Assembly: GCA_002342805.1 (NCBI GenBank)
Contig: DDQW01000096.1
Location: 1 to 64,000, forward strand
Length of the DNA stretch: 64,000 nucleotides
Reading direction: 5' to 3'
DNA from: Clostridiales bacterium UBA2432
GTDB lineage: Bacteria; Bacillota; Clostridia; Lachnospirales; Vallitaleaceae
Position numbers and translations under genes: made by a program. Shown piece after piece: positions 33,590-41,977 of this stretch. The notes under the pieces were generated by a model that saw only the letters and a program-made list of their open reading frames with translations, had not been told where the DNA came from and did no database searches. Every line of letters starts with the position of its first letter. Within the stretch, counting starts at the first letter, position 1.

Positions 33590-33656
33590 ATTGATATTGA
33601 TTGAAATTGATTGGAATGCTATAATGTTATTATGAAACCAATCAAAAAGAGATTGA
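33590..33656. repeat. cluster of ATTGAT repeats around the ptsP promoter
   Basis: ATTGAT occurs at 33590-33595, 33596-33601 and 33606-33611, over and beside the -35 region. Downstream of the -10, CCAATCA (from 33639) and GATTGATT (from 33651) form an inverted pair. The placement suits a repressor such as the DeoR-type protein encoded in the same operon; the binding protein is inferred. Confidence 0.5.
33597..33625 (+). promoter_or_regulatory. promoter of the fructose PTS operon
   Basis: TTGATT (33597-33602), 17-base spacer, TATAAT (33620-33625), inside the ATTGAT repeat cluster. Confidence 0.65.
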
Positions 33657-33686
33657 TTTAAACATGTTAAGAAAGGATTTGACGAT

Positions 33687-35336
33687 TTGGATGGTGTAGC
33701 AGTATTTAAAGGAATCGGAATTGGTAAAGCGTATAATCATAAAAAAGCTGAAGTTAACATATCTACAGAAAAAATCACAGCAAGTGAAGTAGACGCAGTG
33801 CTAGAAGAATTTCGACAAGCGAAGTTACAACGTATTATGAAGCTTGAAGAACAAAAAAAACATGTGGCAAAAACGGTTGGAGAAGAAGAGAGTCTTATTT
33901 TTGAAGCCCATATAGAGATACTCAATGATCCGGAGTTAAATGATCAGATTGTCAATTTGATTAAAAATGATCAGATGAATTTGGTCCAAGCCATTGACCA
34001 GACACGCAATCAATTTGTTGCGCTTTTTGCTCAACTCGATGATCCATATATAAAAGAACGATCAAAAGACATTGAAGATGTAACGAATGGAATGATTAAT
34101 GCATTATTGGGAGTTGAAGAAGACCAACTATCCAAAATCAACGAAGATACCGTGATTTTTGCAAAAGATTTAAATCCGTCAGAAACGATTCAATTAGGTG
34201 AATATGTTCAAGGCATTGTATTAGAAGATGGAAGTGTGACAAGTCATACGGCAATTGTTGCAAAAGCAAAAGGAATTCCAACACTTGTCGGTTATACAAA
34301 AGAGCGACCTGACGACGGAGAAATTGTTGTTTTAGATGGGCATACAGCCCGTATTTTTATACTGCCGGAAGAGCTTTTGCTTAAAGAATATAAAAAGAAA
34401 CGGGACAAAGAAATTCAGAGAAATATCGAACTGAAAAAAATACGCGATAAAGAAGCAATTACAAAAGATGGTCATAAAATACACTTAGTGGGTAATGTAG
34501 GTTCTGAACTTGAGGCAGAAGCAGTTGTAGAGAATGGCGGATTTGGTGTTGGTTTATTAAGAACGGAGTTTATCTATATGGATTCCCGCCACTGGCCAAC
34601 AGAAGAAGAACAGTTCAAAGCCTACAGTGCAATTGCTCGAAAAGCCGGAGGCGATGTTATTATTCGTACCCTTGATATTGGTGGTGATAAGACCTTACCC
34701 TATTACTCGTTTCCCAAAGAAGACAACCCCTTCTTGGGACTCAGAGCGATACGGTTTTGCTTGAAAAATCATGGGATATTTAAAACTCAGCTGCGTGCAA
34801 TACTTCGAACAAGTGCAAAATATCCGGTTAAAATTATGTTTCCAATGATTAGTGGTGTCGATGAATTTTTAAAAGCTAAAGAGATTCTTGATGAAGTTAT
34901 GCAGGAAATGGATGCAGAGAAAATGGCTTATAATAAAAAAATTCAGCTTGGAATCATGGTTGAAATCCCTTCCGTTGTGTATGTTATGGATAAGTTTGTC
35001 GAACATATTGACTTTGTAAGTATTGGAACCAACGATTTATGCCAATACACTTTGGCGGTTGATCGGTTGAATCCTGCAGTGTCCTATATTTATGACGGAA
35101 TGAATATGAGCATTTTAAGAATGATTCGCCATGTTGTTGAAGCGTGTCATCAAGCAGACGTTATGGTAGGCGTTTGTGGAGAGCTTGCAGGAGAACTTGA
35201 ATCATCAATGGTTTTAATCGGATTAGGTGTTGACGAATTATCGGTAAGTGCCTCAATGATCCCGATCATTAAAGAAAGTATATTAAAAAGTGAGTTTAAA
35301 AGTCTTGAAAAAAGTGCATTCGATAAGATTCGATAG
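33687..35336 (+). CDS. ptsI: PTS Enzyme I (phosphoenolpyruvate-protein phosphotransferase)
   Basis: 549 residues. First PTS step: moves phosphate from phosphoenolpyruvate to HPr. N-terminal HPr-binding domain, phospho-acceptor His187 in DGSVTSHTAIVAKAKGIPTLVG, PEP-binding barrel with GFGVGLLRTEF, RTLDIGGDKTLPY, NPFLGLRAIRF, MFPMI, SIGTNDLCQYTLAVDR and CGELAGE. Full length. Start is TTG 33687, with AAGAAAGGA 9 bases before it; no in-frame ATG fits better. First gene of the fructose operon, which is uncommon for a general PTS component. Confidence 0.93.
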   Translation: MDGVAVFKGIGIGKAYNHKKAEVNISTEKITASEVDAVLEEFRQAKLQRIMKLEEQKKHVAKTVGEEESLIFEAHIEILNDPELNDQIVNLIKNDQMNLVQAIDQTRNQFVALFAQLDDPYIKERSKDIEDVTNGMINALLGVEEDQLSKINEDTVIFAKDLNPSETIQLGEYVQGIVLEDGSVTSHTAIVAKAKGIPTLVGYTKERPDDGEIVVLDGHTARIFILPEELLLKEYKKKRDKEIQRNIELKKIRDKEAITKDGHKIHLVGNVGSELEAEAVVENGGFGVGLLRTEFIYMDSRHWPTEEEQFKAYSAIARKAGGDVIIRTLDIGGDKTLPYYSFPKEDNPFLGLRAIRFCLKNHGIFKTQLRAILRTSAKYPVKIMFPMISGVDEFLKAKEILDEVMQEMDAEKMAYNKKIQLGIMVEIPSVVYVMDKFVEHIDFVSIGTNDLCQYTLAVDRLNPAVSYIYDGMNMSILRMIRHVVEACHQADVMVGVCGELAGELESSMVLIGLGVDELSVSASMIPIIKESILKSEFKSLEKSAFDKIR

Positions 35337-35347
35337 GAGGAATGAAT

Positions 35348-35794
35348 ATGTTAATAACAAAAGAATTAATTGATCTTAAAATGACCCAAAGCTCAAAAGA
35401 AGAGGTTGTAAAAGCATTAGCAGAAAAAGCAAAAGAATTAGGACGTGTTTCTGACTTGGGAACGTATGTAGAAGCAGTTATGCATCGAGAATCGGAGTAT
35501 TCTACTGCGGTAGGATTTGGAGTGGCGATCCCCCATGGTAAAACCAATGCTGTCGCAGAAGCCTTTTTGGCATATGGACGTGTTGATGGTGTTGATTGGC
35601 AAGCACTTGATGATGAGCCAGTCTATAATGTTTTTTTGATTGGCGTTCCGGAAGAAGCTTCGGGGAATACACATCTTCAAATATTGGCGAAATTATCAAG
35701 AAAATTAATGAAAAAAGAGTTCCGAGCTGCATTAAATGATGCTGATTCTTCAGAAAACTTATTAGAATTACTTAAAGAAAATGAAATAATGTAG
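35348..35794 (+). CDS. PTS fructose transporter subunit IIA
   Basis: 148-residue EIIA of the fructose/mannitol class (PTS_EIIA_2). Phospho-acceptor His63 lies in GFGVAIPHGKTNAV. It passes phosphate from HPr to the IIB domain of the transporter encoded downstream. ATG 35348 is preferred over ATG 35342 because AGGAGG at 35335-35340 is better spaced. The IIA is separate from IIBC here, rather than fused. Confidence 0.9.
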   Translation: MLITKELIDLKMTQSSKEEVVKALAEKAKELGRVSDLGTYVEAVMHRESEYSTAVGFGVAIPHGKTNAVAEAFLAYGRVDGVDWQALDDEPVYNVFLIGVPEEASGNTHLQILAKLSRKLMKKEFRAALNDADSSENLLELLKENEIM

Positions 35795-35802
35795 GTGATT
35801 AT

Positions 35803-36591
35803 ATGTTGCCTGAAGAAAGAAGGACCAAAATTCTATCTATTTTGCATATGAATAAAAGTGCAACAGTAACTTACTTGTGTAATGAATTAAAGGCTTCAGA
35901 AGCAACAATTCGAAGGGATCTTGCCATTTTAGATGATGAGAATAAATTAGAACGTGTTCGAGGTGGAGCCATTATGCGGTCGAATACGCCGGTGGAAAAA
36001 GAAGAGACCTTTGGTGAAAAAGAAGGTGCATATATTCGAGAAAAACAACGTATTGCTAAGGAGGCATTTAAGCATTTAAGAGATCATGATTCGATTTTTC
36101 TTGATGCAGGGACAACAACATTAGAACTTGCAAAATTGATAGGTCGAAGTCGAATTCATGTGTTTGTGGCCACAAATGCACCACATTTTTCTATGTATTT
36201 AGCCAATAATCCCAATGTGGAACAATTTGTTGTCGGTGGAAAAATTCGGAATAATACCTTAAGTGTCGTCGGAGCTGCAGCGGTGGATATGATTCGCCGA
36301 TTAAATATGAATAAGGTCTTTATTGGGGTCAATGCCATATCACCGGAATTTGGACTGACTACGCCGGATTTTGAAGAAGCGGAGTTGAAACGGCATGCTC
36401 TTGATAATGGACGGGAACGATTTATTTTAGCTGATAGTAGCAAATTCAGTAAAGTCGCAATGTGTGAAATCGCGCCTTTAAGTTATGTTGATATGATTAT
36501 CACATCAACGATTGAGGATGAATCTATCCGATCGGAATGTGAAAAAGAAGGTATAACGCTTGTTGAAGTTTTAAGAGACTGGGAGGGATAA
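35803..36591 (+). CDS. DeoR family regulator (FruR-like)
   Basis: 262 residues. N-terminal DeoR helix-turn-helix (ERRTKILSILHMNKSATVTYLCNELKASEATIRRDLAILDDENKLERVRGGA) and a C-terminal sugar-phosphate sensor domain (DeoRC) with DAGTTTLELA and VFIGVNAIS. Located between IIA and 1-phosphofructokinase genes, as for FruR regulators that respond to fructose-1-phosphate. Likely autoregulates this operon at the repeats near 33590-33656 (inference). Confidence 0.88.
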   Translation: MLPEERRTKILSILHMNKSATVTYLCNELKASEATIRRDLAILDDENKLERVRGGAIMRSNTPVEKEETFGEKEGAYIREKQRIAKEAFKHLRDHDSIFLDAGTTTLELAKLIGRSRIHVFVATNAPHFSMYLANNPNVEQFVVGGKIRNNTLSVVGAAAVDMIRRLNMNKVFIGVNAISPEFGLTTPDFEEAELKRHALDNGRERFILADSSKFSKVAMCEIAPLSYVDMIITSTIEDESIRSECEKEGITLVEVLRDWEG

Positions 36592-36592
36592 A

Positions 36593-37549
36593 ATGATTGC
36601 AACAGTCACGTTGAACCCGGCAATTGATAAAATTGTTGAGATTAATGAGATGTCGCTTGGAAAAGTGCATCGGATATCGAAGATGGTAAAAACATTAGGT
36701 GGAAAAAGTATTAACGTATCTAGAATTTTATCAGGACTTGAAGTTGAGAACAGAGCTTTATGCTTTGTGGGTGATGATAATAGTCATGAAGTTGAAATGT
36801 ATGCTCAAACGGATCAGATTAACTTAGATATGATTCGAGTAAAAGGGAGTACGCGAACCAATGTGAAGGTAGTTGAACCGGACAATGGCTATCAGACCAC
36901 GGATTTGAATGAACCTGGTTTTATGATTTCAAAAGAACAATTAGAAGCAATGACGACTAAGATTGTTAAGGACTATGGAGATAGTGAGTTTATCGTATTA
37001 AGCGGAAGTTTACCTAAAGGAGTTGGCGAGTCTTACTATGCTGAAATTGTCAAACAATTAAAAACAAGAACCAATATTGTTGTTGATGCAGACAAAGATG
37101 TTCTTATGAAAAGCATTAAAGAGGGACCGTTTCTAATTAAACCGAATATTCATGAATTGGAATCAGCTGTGGGGAAAACATTTGACTCATTGGAAGATCT
37201 AATGGTCGAGTGTCGTAAGCTCATTGATCAATATGGAATTACATATATTTTGGTTTCCATGGGAGAAGAAGGTAGCCTTCTTGTCAGTGAAGATTATTGC
37301 ATAAAAGCGGACATCCTAAAAGTAAATGTTGTCAGTACTGTTGGGGCAGGAGACTCTATGCTTGCAGGATTCATATTTGGGTTAAAGGCATTTTCGAAAG
37401 AAGATGAATTAATAAAATTAAGAAAAGCTTTACAATGCGGAACAGGAAGCAGTGCTATTGCCATTGAGACGCAAGATCATGTGGGCTTTTCAAGAGAAAA
37501 ATTATTAGAAAGGAGTAATCAAGTAACGGTAACAAACTTGGGGTGTTAA
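36593..37549 (+). CDS. fruK: 1-phosphofructokinase
   Basis: 318-residue PfkB-family kinase converting fructose-1-phosphate, the PTS product, to fructose-1,6-bisphosphate. Motifs: MIATVTLNPAIDKIVEI at the start, KTLGGKSINVSRILSGLEV, SGSLPKGVGESYY and the catalytic VSTVGAGDSMLAGFIFG. Starts one base after the regulator stop, so probably translationally coupled. Confidence 0.92.
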   Translation: MIATVTLNPAIDKIVEINEMSLGKVHRISKMVKTLGGKSINVSRILSGLEVENRALCFVGDDNSHEVEMYAQTDQINLDMIRVKGSTRTNVKVVEPDNGYQTTDLNEPGFMISKEQLEAMTTKIVKDYGDSEFIVLSGSLPKGVGESYYAEIVKQLKTRTNIVVDADKDVLMKSIKEGPFLIKPNIHELESAVGKTFDSLEDLMVECRKLIDQYGITYILVSMGEEGSLLVSEDYCIKADILKVNVVSTVGAGDSMLAGFIFGLKAFSKEDELIKLRKALQCGTGSSAIAIETQDHVGFSREKLLERSNQVTVTNLGC

Positions 37550-37583
37550 CAATTAAATTTATCTATTTATAGGAGGATTATGT

Positions 37584-38951
37584 ATGAAAATTTTAGGAGT
37601 AACAGCTTGTCCGACAGGGATTGCACACACGTATATGGCGGCAGAAGCCATTGAAGAGGCGGCAAAAGAAAAAGGCTATGAAGTTAAAGTTGAAACAAGA
37701 GGTTCGGTTGGCGTAGAGAATGAACTGACACAAGAAGAAATCGATAGTGCAGATGCTATTATTTTGGCTTGTGATACATCGGTTCCGATGGAACGTTTTG
37801 CAGGTAAAAAAATGATATCCGTATCTGTGAGCGAAGCGCTAAAAGACACAGGTGCATTGATTGAAAGAGCTTTAAAAGCTCCGAAATACAGTGTGAATAA
37901 AGATTTGACAGATGATGTAGCAGAGATTAAGGCCAAGCGTAGCGAAGAACGCAAAGGTGTTTATAAGCATTTGATGAATGGAGTATCGTTTATGATTCCA
38001 TTTGTTGTAGCAGGTGGTATTGCCATTGCCTTAAGTTTCCTTTTTGGATATGATGCATTTGAATCAGAAGGCACATTAGCAGCCTTTTTAATGAGCATCG
38101 GTGGAGGTTCAGGAGCATTTGGACTAATGATCCCTATTTTAGCCGGATATATTGCTTATTCAATTGCAGATCGCCCCGGTTTAGCTCCAGGTATGATAGG
38201 CGGAGCAGTGGCAACACAGTTGAATGCCGGATTCTTAGGAGCGATATTAGCCGGATTTTTGGCTGGTTATGTTGTATTACTTATCAAAAAAACTATTAAA
38301 CTTCCGAAAACATTACAAGGTATTATGCCTGTTTTGATTATCCCGGTTTTAGGTTCTTTAATTGTTGGACTTATATTTTTCTATGTTATAGGAACGCCTG
38401 TTGCCGCGATTAATACAGCAATGAACAATTTCCTAGAAGGAATGAGTGGAACGAATGCAGTATTACTTGGTTTGATTATTGGTTTAATGATGGCCTTTGA
38501 TATGGGTGGTCCTGTCAATAAAGCGGCCTATGCCTTTGGAGCAGGAACACTTGTAGCAGGAACTGGTTCGCCGATTATGGCAGCAGTTATGGCGGCAGGA
38601 ATGGTTCCGCCACTTGGTCTTGCCTTAGCAACGATTTTGTTTAGAAATAAATTTACCAATAGTGAAAAAGAAGCTGGAAAAGCAGCCGTAGTTCTTGGCT
38701 TGGCCTTTATTACTGAAGGTGCTATTCCTTTTGCAGCGGCAGATCCATTGCGCGTTATTCCCTCAATTATGGTCGGTAGTGCAGTGACTGGTGCCTTGTC
38801 GATGGCATTTAATGCAACATTATCTGTACCACATGGAGGAATTTTTGTTTTCTTTGCTGTAGAAAATGTTATAATGTATTTGTTAGCCATAATCATTGGG
38901 GCAATAGTATCCGCATTTATGGTTGGCTTTTTGAAGAAAAAAACAGAATAA
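37584..38951 (+). CDS. fruA: PTS fructose transporter subunit IIBC
   Basis: 455 residues. IIB domain (1-~100) with phospho-acceptor Cys9 in GVTACPTGIAHTYMAAEAIE, a linker, then a IIC membrane domain (about 130-455) with around 9-10 segments and conserved GGAVATQLNAGFLGAILAGF, MAFDMGGPVNKAAYAF and FITEGAIPFAAADP. Imports fructose as fructose-1-phosphate. Strong AGGAGG precedes the start. Confidence 0.92.
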   Translation: MKILGVTACPTGIAHTYMAAEAIEEAAKEKGYEVKVETRGSVGVENELTQEEIDSADAIILACDTSVPMERFAGKKMISVSVSEALKDTGALIERALKAPKYSVNKDLTDDVAEIKAKRSEERKGVYKHLMNGVSFMIPFVVAGGIAIALSFLFGYDAFESEGTLAAFLMSIGGGSGAFGLMIPILAGYIAYSIADRPGLAPGMIGGAVATQLNAGFLGAILAGFLAGYVVLLIKKTIKLPKTLQGIMPVLIIPVLGSLIVGLIFFYVIGTPVAAINTAMNNFLEGMSGTNAVLLGLIIGLMMAFDMGGPVNKAAYAFGAGTLVAGTGSPIMAAVMAAGMVPPLGLALATILFRNKFTNSEKEAGKAAVVLGLAFITEGAIPFAAADPLRVIPSIMVGSAVTGALSMAFNATLSVPHGGIFVFFAVENVIMYLLAIIIGAIVSAFMVGFLKKKTE

Positions 38952-38972
38952 AAAAAATTAAGGAGTGATGTT

Positions 38973-39224
38973 ATGATTCGTTTTAATGCAAAGGTACCAT
39001 TTGAAGAAGGTCTGCATGCTAGACCGGCAACACAACTCGTAAATCTCATTAAAAATGTAGCTTCTGACGTTCAGTTAGTCAAGGATGGAAAATCAGTGAA
39101 TCCTAAGAGTATTCTCGGTGTATTAACAGTTGGTGCAGGGCATGGAGATGAGATTGAAGTTGTTGTTGAGGGTGAAGATGAAGTGAAAGTTGCGGATAGT
39201 TTGAAAGAATTTTTTCAAGCTTAA
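38973..39224 (+). CDS. ptsH: HPr, phosphocarrier protein
   Basis: 83 residues. His15 in GLHARPATQ is the PTS phospho-acceptor. Ser46 in NPKSILGVL is the HPr-kinase site used for catabolite control in Bacillota, so both sites are intact. AAGGAG upstream. Last gene of the fructose operon; no clear terminator follows. Confidence 0.93.
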   Translation: MIRFNAKVPFEEGLHARPATQLVNLIKNVASDVQLVKDGKSVNPKSILGVLTVGAGHGDEIEVVVEGEDEVKVADSLKEFFQA

Positions 39225-39267
39225 GCAAAGGAAGAAAGCAACGAAATGATAATCTTTATCAATTAGC

Positions 39268-39296
39268 TTGCCATATTTAAATATATGTATTATAAT
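39268..39296 (+). promoter_or_regulatory. promoter of the DUF1858 gene
   Basis: TTGCCA (39268-39273), 17-base spacer, TATAAT (39291-39296), about 60 bases before the start. Confidence 0.72.
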
Positions 39297-39357
39297 GTCT
39301 TATATATGATAAGGTTTTATCATATAATGGAGATATAAATGATAGGAGGCTTTAAAT

Positions 39358-39561
39358 ATGGCTAAAATAACCGGAGATATGATTATTGCAGATATTATTC
39401 GTGTCGATCAGGAACTCATTCCGATATTAATGGAAAACGGCATGCACTGTGTCGGTTGTCCGTCATCACAAGGTGAAACATTAGAAGAAGCTTGTTATGT
39501 TCACGGAATGGAAATAGATCCTTTATTGGATCAGATGAATACATTTTTGGAAGACAGATAA
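39358..39561 (+). CDS. DUF1858 domain protein
   Basis: 67-residue protein made of one DUF1858 domain: an N-terminal ITGDMIIADII helix region, then a CxxC pair (Cys31, Cys34) in GMHCVGCPSSQGETLEEAC. Such domains are annotated as redox-active disulfide, hybrid-cluster-protein-associated. Own promoter and shared terminator make it a monocistronic unit. Role unknown; a redox or metal function is suggested by the cysteines. Confidence 0.85.
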   Translation: MAKITGDMIIADIIRVDQELIPILMENGMHCVGCPSSQGETLEEACYVHGMEIDPLLDQMNTFLEDR

Positions 39562-39562
39562 T

Positions 39563-39598
39563 AAAAAAGGTTGTGTACGAAAGTACACAACCTTTTTT
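39563..39598. terminator. bidirectional terminator between DUF1858 and mecA
   Basis: Perfect stem AAAAAAGGTTGTGTAC / GTACACAACCTTTTTT closed by a GAAA tetraloop; works for both converging genes. Confidence 0.93.
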
Positions 39599-39610
39599 GC
39601 TTGGATCAAA

Positions 39611-40285
39611 TCAAAATTGACTCATAATATTGACCGCATTATCTTTAATAAGCGTATCAAAATGCTCTTCGAAATAACTTAGGGCCGTATGTCGATGTAC
39701 TGCAGATTCACCATACTCAGATAAGGTGCCTCGGATTACTCGGTTTGCCCAGCGCGGAATGTTATCGGCAACAATAGCTAGATAGTATTGGTTGGTAACA
39801 ACGTTCTTGAATAATGAACTACGTGTAAAATCAAAATCACTAACTTTGTTCGCTGCGTGCGAAACTTCATCTAATGAGTTGAAAATATATACATAAAAGA
39901 CATCAATAAGCTCATCTTTAATGCGTTCTTTTTCAAGAGCGGATTCTTGGACGAAGCTTTCTTCAGGTAATGTCTTCTTCTTGAAAGTCCTTGTCGTCGG
40001 CACAGGTAGATTGGCAAACTTATCTTCGATGTCATCTGGATTGTCTACCTTTGTAATAATAAGCATAATGCTGTCTGAAGATAAAGGGACAGCTTCAATC
40101 ATTAATGGGGCATCGTTAGCCTCGAAACCAAATTGGTCGCTTGCCTGCAACATCATATCCTTAAATAGTTCTTGAGCCTTATCAGTGCCATATGCAAGCT
40201 CGCTTACTTTGATCTGTCGGGAAGTTAAATCGTTTTTACTAAGAACGCATTTGATTTGATTGTTATTGATCTTTTCGATTTTCAT
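39611..40285 (-). CDS. mecA: adaptor protein MecA
   Basis: 224 residues. N-terminal substrate-binding domain (MKIEKINNNQIKCVLSKNDL to about 85), an acidic linker near 90-125 and a C-terminal ClpC-binding domain (about 130-224) with LIDVFYVYIFNSLDEV and YYLAIVADNIPRWANRVIRGTLSEYGES. MecA delivers targets such as ComK to ClpCP. ATG 40285 is chosen for GGAAGTGAT upstream and family alignment. Confidence 0.88.
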   Translation of the reverse strand: MKIEKINNNQIKCVLSKNDLTSRQIKVSELAYGTDKAQELFKDMMLQASDQFGFEANDAPLMIEAVPLSSDSIMLIITKVDNPDDIEDKFANLPVPTTRTFKKKTLPEESFVQESALEKERIKDELIDVFYVYIFNSLDEVSHAANKVSDFDFTRSSLFKNVVTNQYYLAIVADNIPRWANRVIRGTLSEYGESAVHRHTALSYFEEHFDTLIKDNAVNIMSQF

Positions 40286-40343
40286 AGGATCACTTCCTTC
40301 CATACAAATGTTAGAAGACAAATAATGTATCTCTTCTAACTAT

Positions 40344-40373
40344 AGTATAACTGATTTTACAGTGTTCTGTAAA
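40344..40373 (-). promoter_or_regulatory. mecA promoter with overlapping palindrome
   Basis: Minus-strand TTTACA (40368-40373), 18-base spacer, TATACT (40344-40349). The -35 is half of the perfect palindrome TTTACAG-TGTT-CTGTAAA (40356-40373), a plausible repressor site. Confidence 0.5.
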
Positions 40374-40393
40374 GTTATTTGTGTTATAATTTT

Positions 40394-40507
40394 CGGTAAA
40401 AACATCCCAAATAATGAGCTTTTTCTAAAAATTCACAAAAATTTAATAGCTTTGTCACACAATTTTACCGAACATTTTCAAAGAAAAAGCTATTAATATT
40501 CGGAAAC
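40394..40507. promoter_or_regulatory. PurBox-like pair and nested inverted repeats upstream of purA
   Basis: CCGAACA (40468-40474) and, inverted, TATTCGG (40497-40503) resemble the paired PurBoxes bound by PurR in Bacillus, where purA belongs to the regulon. Their flanks are A/T and the 13-base boxes are about 18 bases apart (16-17 is usual). The same stretch has inverted repeats CGGTAAAA/TTTTACCG (40394-40401, 40463-40470), AGCTTTTTCT/AGAAAAAGCT (40417-40426, 40482-40491) and TTAATAGCTTT/AAAGCTATTAA (40443-40453, 40486-40496). The remaining bases to the purA start are A/T rich with TATAAT-like runs near 40580-40590. Confidence 0.5.
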
Positions 40508-40657
40508 GCTTGATTTTCATGAATTATTTTGATAATATATTAAAGGACTGTGCTTATATTCAAAAGCCGAGTCATAATATATAATAGAATGTAACGGATA
40601 TTATATCAATGGGATACTATCCTGTCAATAAAAATGTGTTTTGGAAGGAGTTTTTTT

Positions 40658-41932
40658 ATGGCGACAAAAGTTATAATAGGTGCACAATGGGGAGATGAAG
40701 GTAAGGCGAAGATCATCGATATTTTGTCTGAAGAGGCAGAGGTTGTCATAAGATCACAAGGTGGAAATAATGCGGGCCATACAGTAGCCGTTAATAACGA
40801 TGTATATAAATTTCATTTGATTCCTTCCGGCGTATTATATCCGGGAACAGATTGTATTGTTGCAAATGGTGTTGTTATCGATCCTCAAGGGATTTTAGAA
40901 GAGATGGATGGATTAGCAAAACGAGGTATTTCTTTTGAACGTCTAAAAATCAGCAAGCGAGCACATGTGGTTATGCCTTATCATAAAGTTTTAGATGGTA
41001 TTAAAGAAGAGGCCAGAGGGCTTAATGATATCGGTACAACAAAAAAGGGGATTGGACCCTGTTACATGGATAAAGCGGAACGATCAGGTATCCGTATTTG
41101 CGATTTGTATAATGAAGAAGTTTTTGCTAATAAAGTTCGAGAAAATGTAATCATAAAAAATAAAATAATTAAATATGTGTATGAACAAGATATTCAGTTT
41201 GATCCGGAAGAAATTATTGCTGAATATAAAGAATATGCAAAGCGCTTGAAGCCATATGTGGATGATACGACAGTTTTAGCATATGAAGCCATTAAGTCGG
41301 GGAAAAAAGTTCTTTTTGAAGGAGCACAAGGTACCTTATTAGATCTTGACCTGGGAACCTATCCTTATGTCACAAGTTCTCATCCGATCACCGGTGGTGT
41401 GTGTGTCGGTTCGGGGATTGGACCAACCATGATTGACGAATGCATCGGAGTTATGAAAGGTTATGTTACACGTGTGGGAAAAGGACCTTTCCCGACAGAA
41501 TTATTTGATGAAGTTGGAGAACAGATTCGTGATATTGGACATGAATTCGGAACAACAACGGGACGAGCAAGGCGTTGTGGATGGTTTGATGCAGTGATAG
41601 GAAAATTTGCTGTACGAACAAGTGGGTTGACGAGTATTGCACTCAATAAGATTGATGTGTTAGCAAATATAGATACACTAAAAATATGTGTGGCTTACAA
41701 AAAAGACGAGGAAATAATTCATGAGTTCCCGGCTAGCTTGGAAGAATTAGCATTGTGTGAGCCTGTATACGAGGAATTAGAAGGTTGGGGACCCATTGAC
41801 CATATTAAAGATTATGAGGACCTACCTGAGGCGGCTAAAACGTATGTGAAACGTGTTGAAGAGCTTTGTGGTGCAAAGGTATCTATGGTTGGTGTCGGAC
41901 CGAATCGAGACCAAAACATTTATGTAAAATAG
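40658..41932 (+). CDS. purA: adenylosuccinate synthetase
   Basis: 424 residues. Converts IMP and aspartate with GTP to adenylosuccinate, the first step to AMP. Motifs: VIIGAQWGDEGKAK at the N-terminus, GGNNAGHTV with the catalytic His, TTKKGIGPCYMDKAERSGIR, GTTTGRARRCGWFDAV and SIALNKIDVL. The P-loop reads GDEGKAK, where the common form is GDEGKGK. ATG 40658 follows GGAAGGAG; an upstream in-frame ATG at 40634 lacks a site. Probably PurR regulated, from boxes upstream. Confidence 0.94.
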   Translation: MATKVIIGAQWGDEGKAKIIDILSEEAEVVIRSQGGNNAGHTVAVNNDVYKFHLIPSGVLYPGTDCIVANGVVIDPQGILEEMDGLAKRGISFERLKISKRAHVVMPYHKVLDGIKEEARGLNDIGTTKKGIGPCYMDKAERSGIRICDLYNEEVFANKVRENVIIKNKIIKYVYEQDIQFDPEEIIAEYKEYAKRLKPYVDDTTVLAYEAIKSGKKVLFEGAQGTLLDLDLGTYPYVTSSHPITGGVCVGSGIGPTMIDECIGVMKGYVTRVGKGPFPTELFDEVGEQIRDIGHEFGTTTGRARRCGWFDAVIGKFAVRTSGLTSIALNKIDVLANIDTLKICVAYKKDEEIIHEFPASLEELALCEPVYEELEGWGPIDHIKDYEDLPEAAKTYVKRVEELCGAKVSMVGVGPNRDQNIYVK

Positions 41933-41977
41933 TAGTGTCAAAATTGACTCTATTCAAGTATTTAGGAAGGAATGACT

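Noticed and set aside
33590..33656. Short CRISPR-like or iteron repeat array
   Set aside because: Repeat units are only 6-8 bases, unevenly spaced, and sit on a promoter; no replication or cas gene is near.
40499..40514. CcpA cre site upstream of purA
   Set aside because: The core GGAAACGCTTG resembles a cre site but at least two consensus positions fail, and purA is not a usual catabolite target.
40380..40657. Purine riboswitch upstream of purA
   Set aside because: The conserved junction and loop sequences of purine riboswitches are absent; PurBox-like sites explain the region better.
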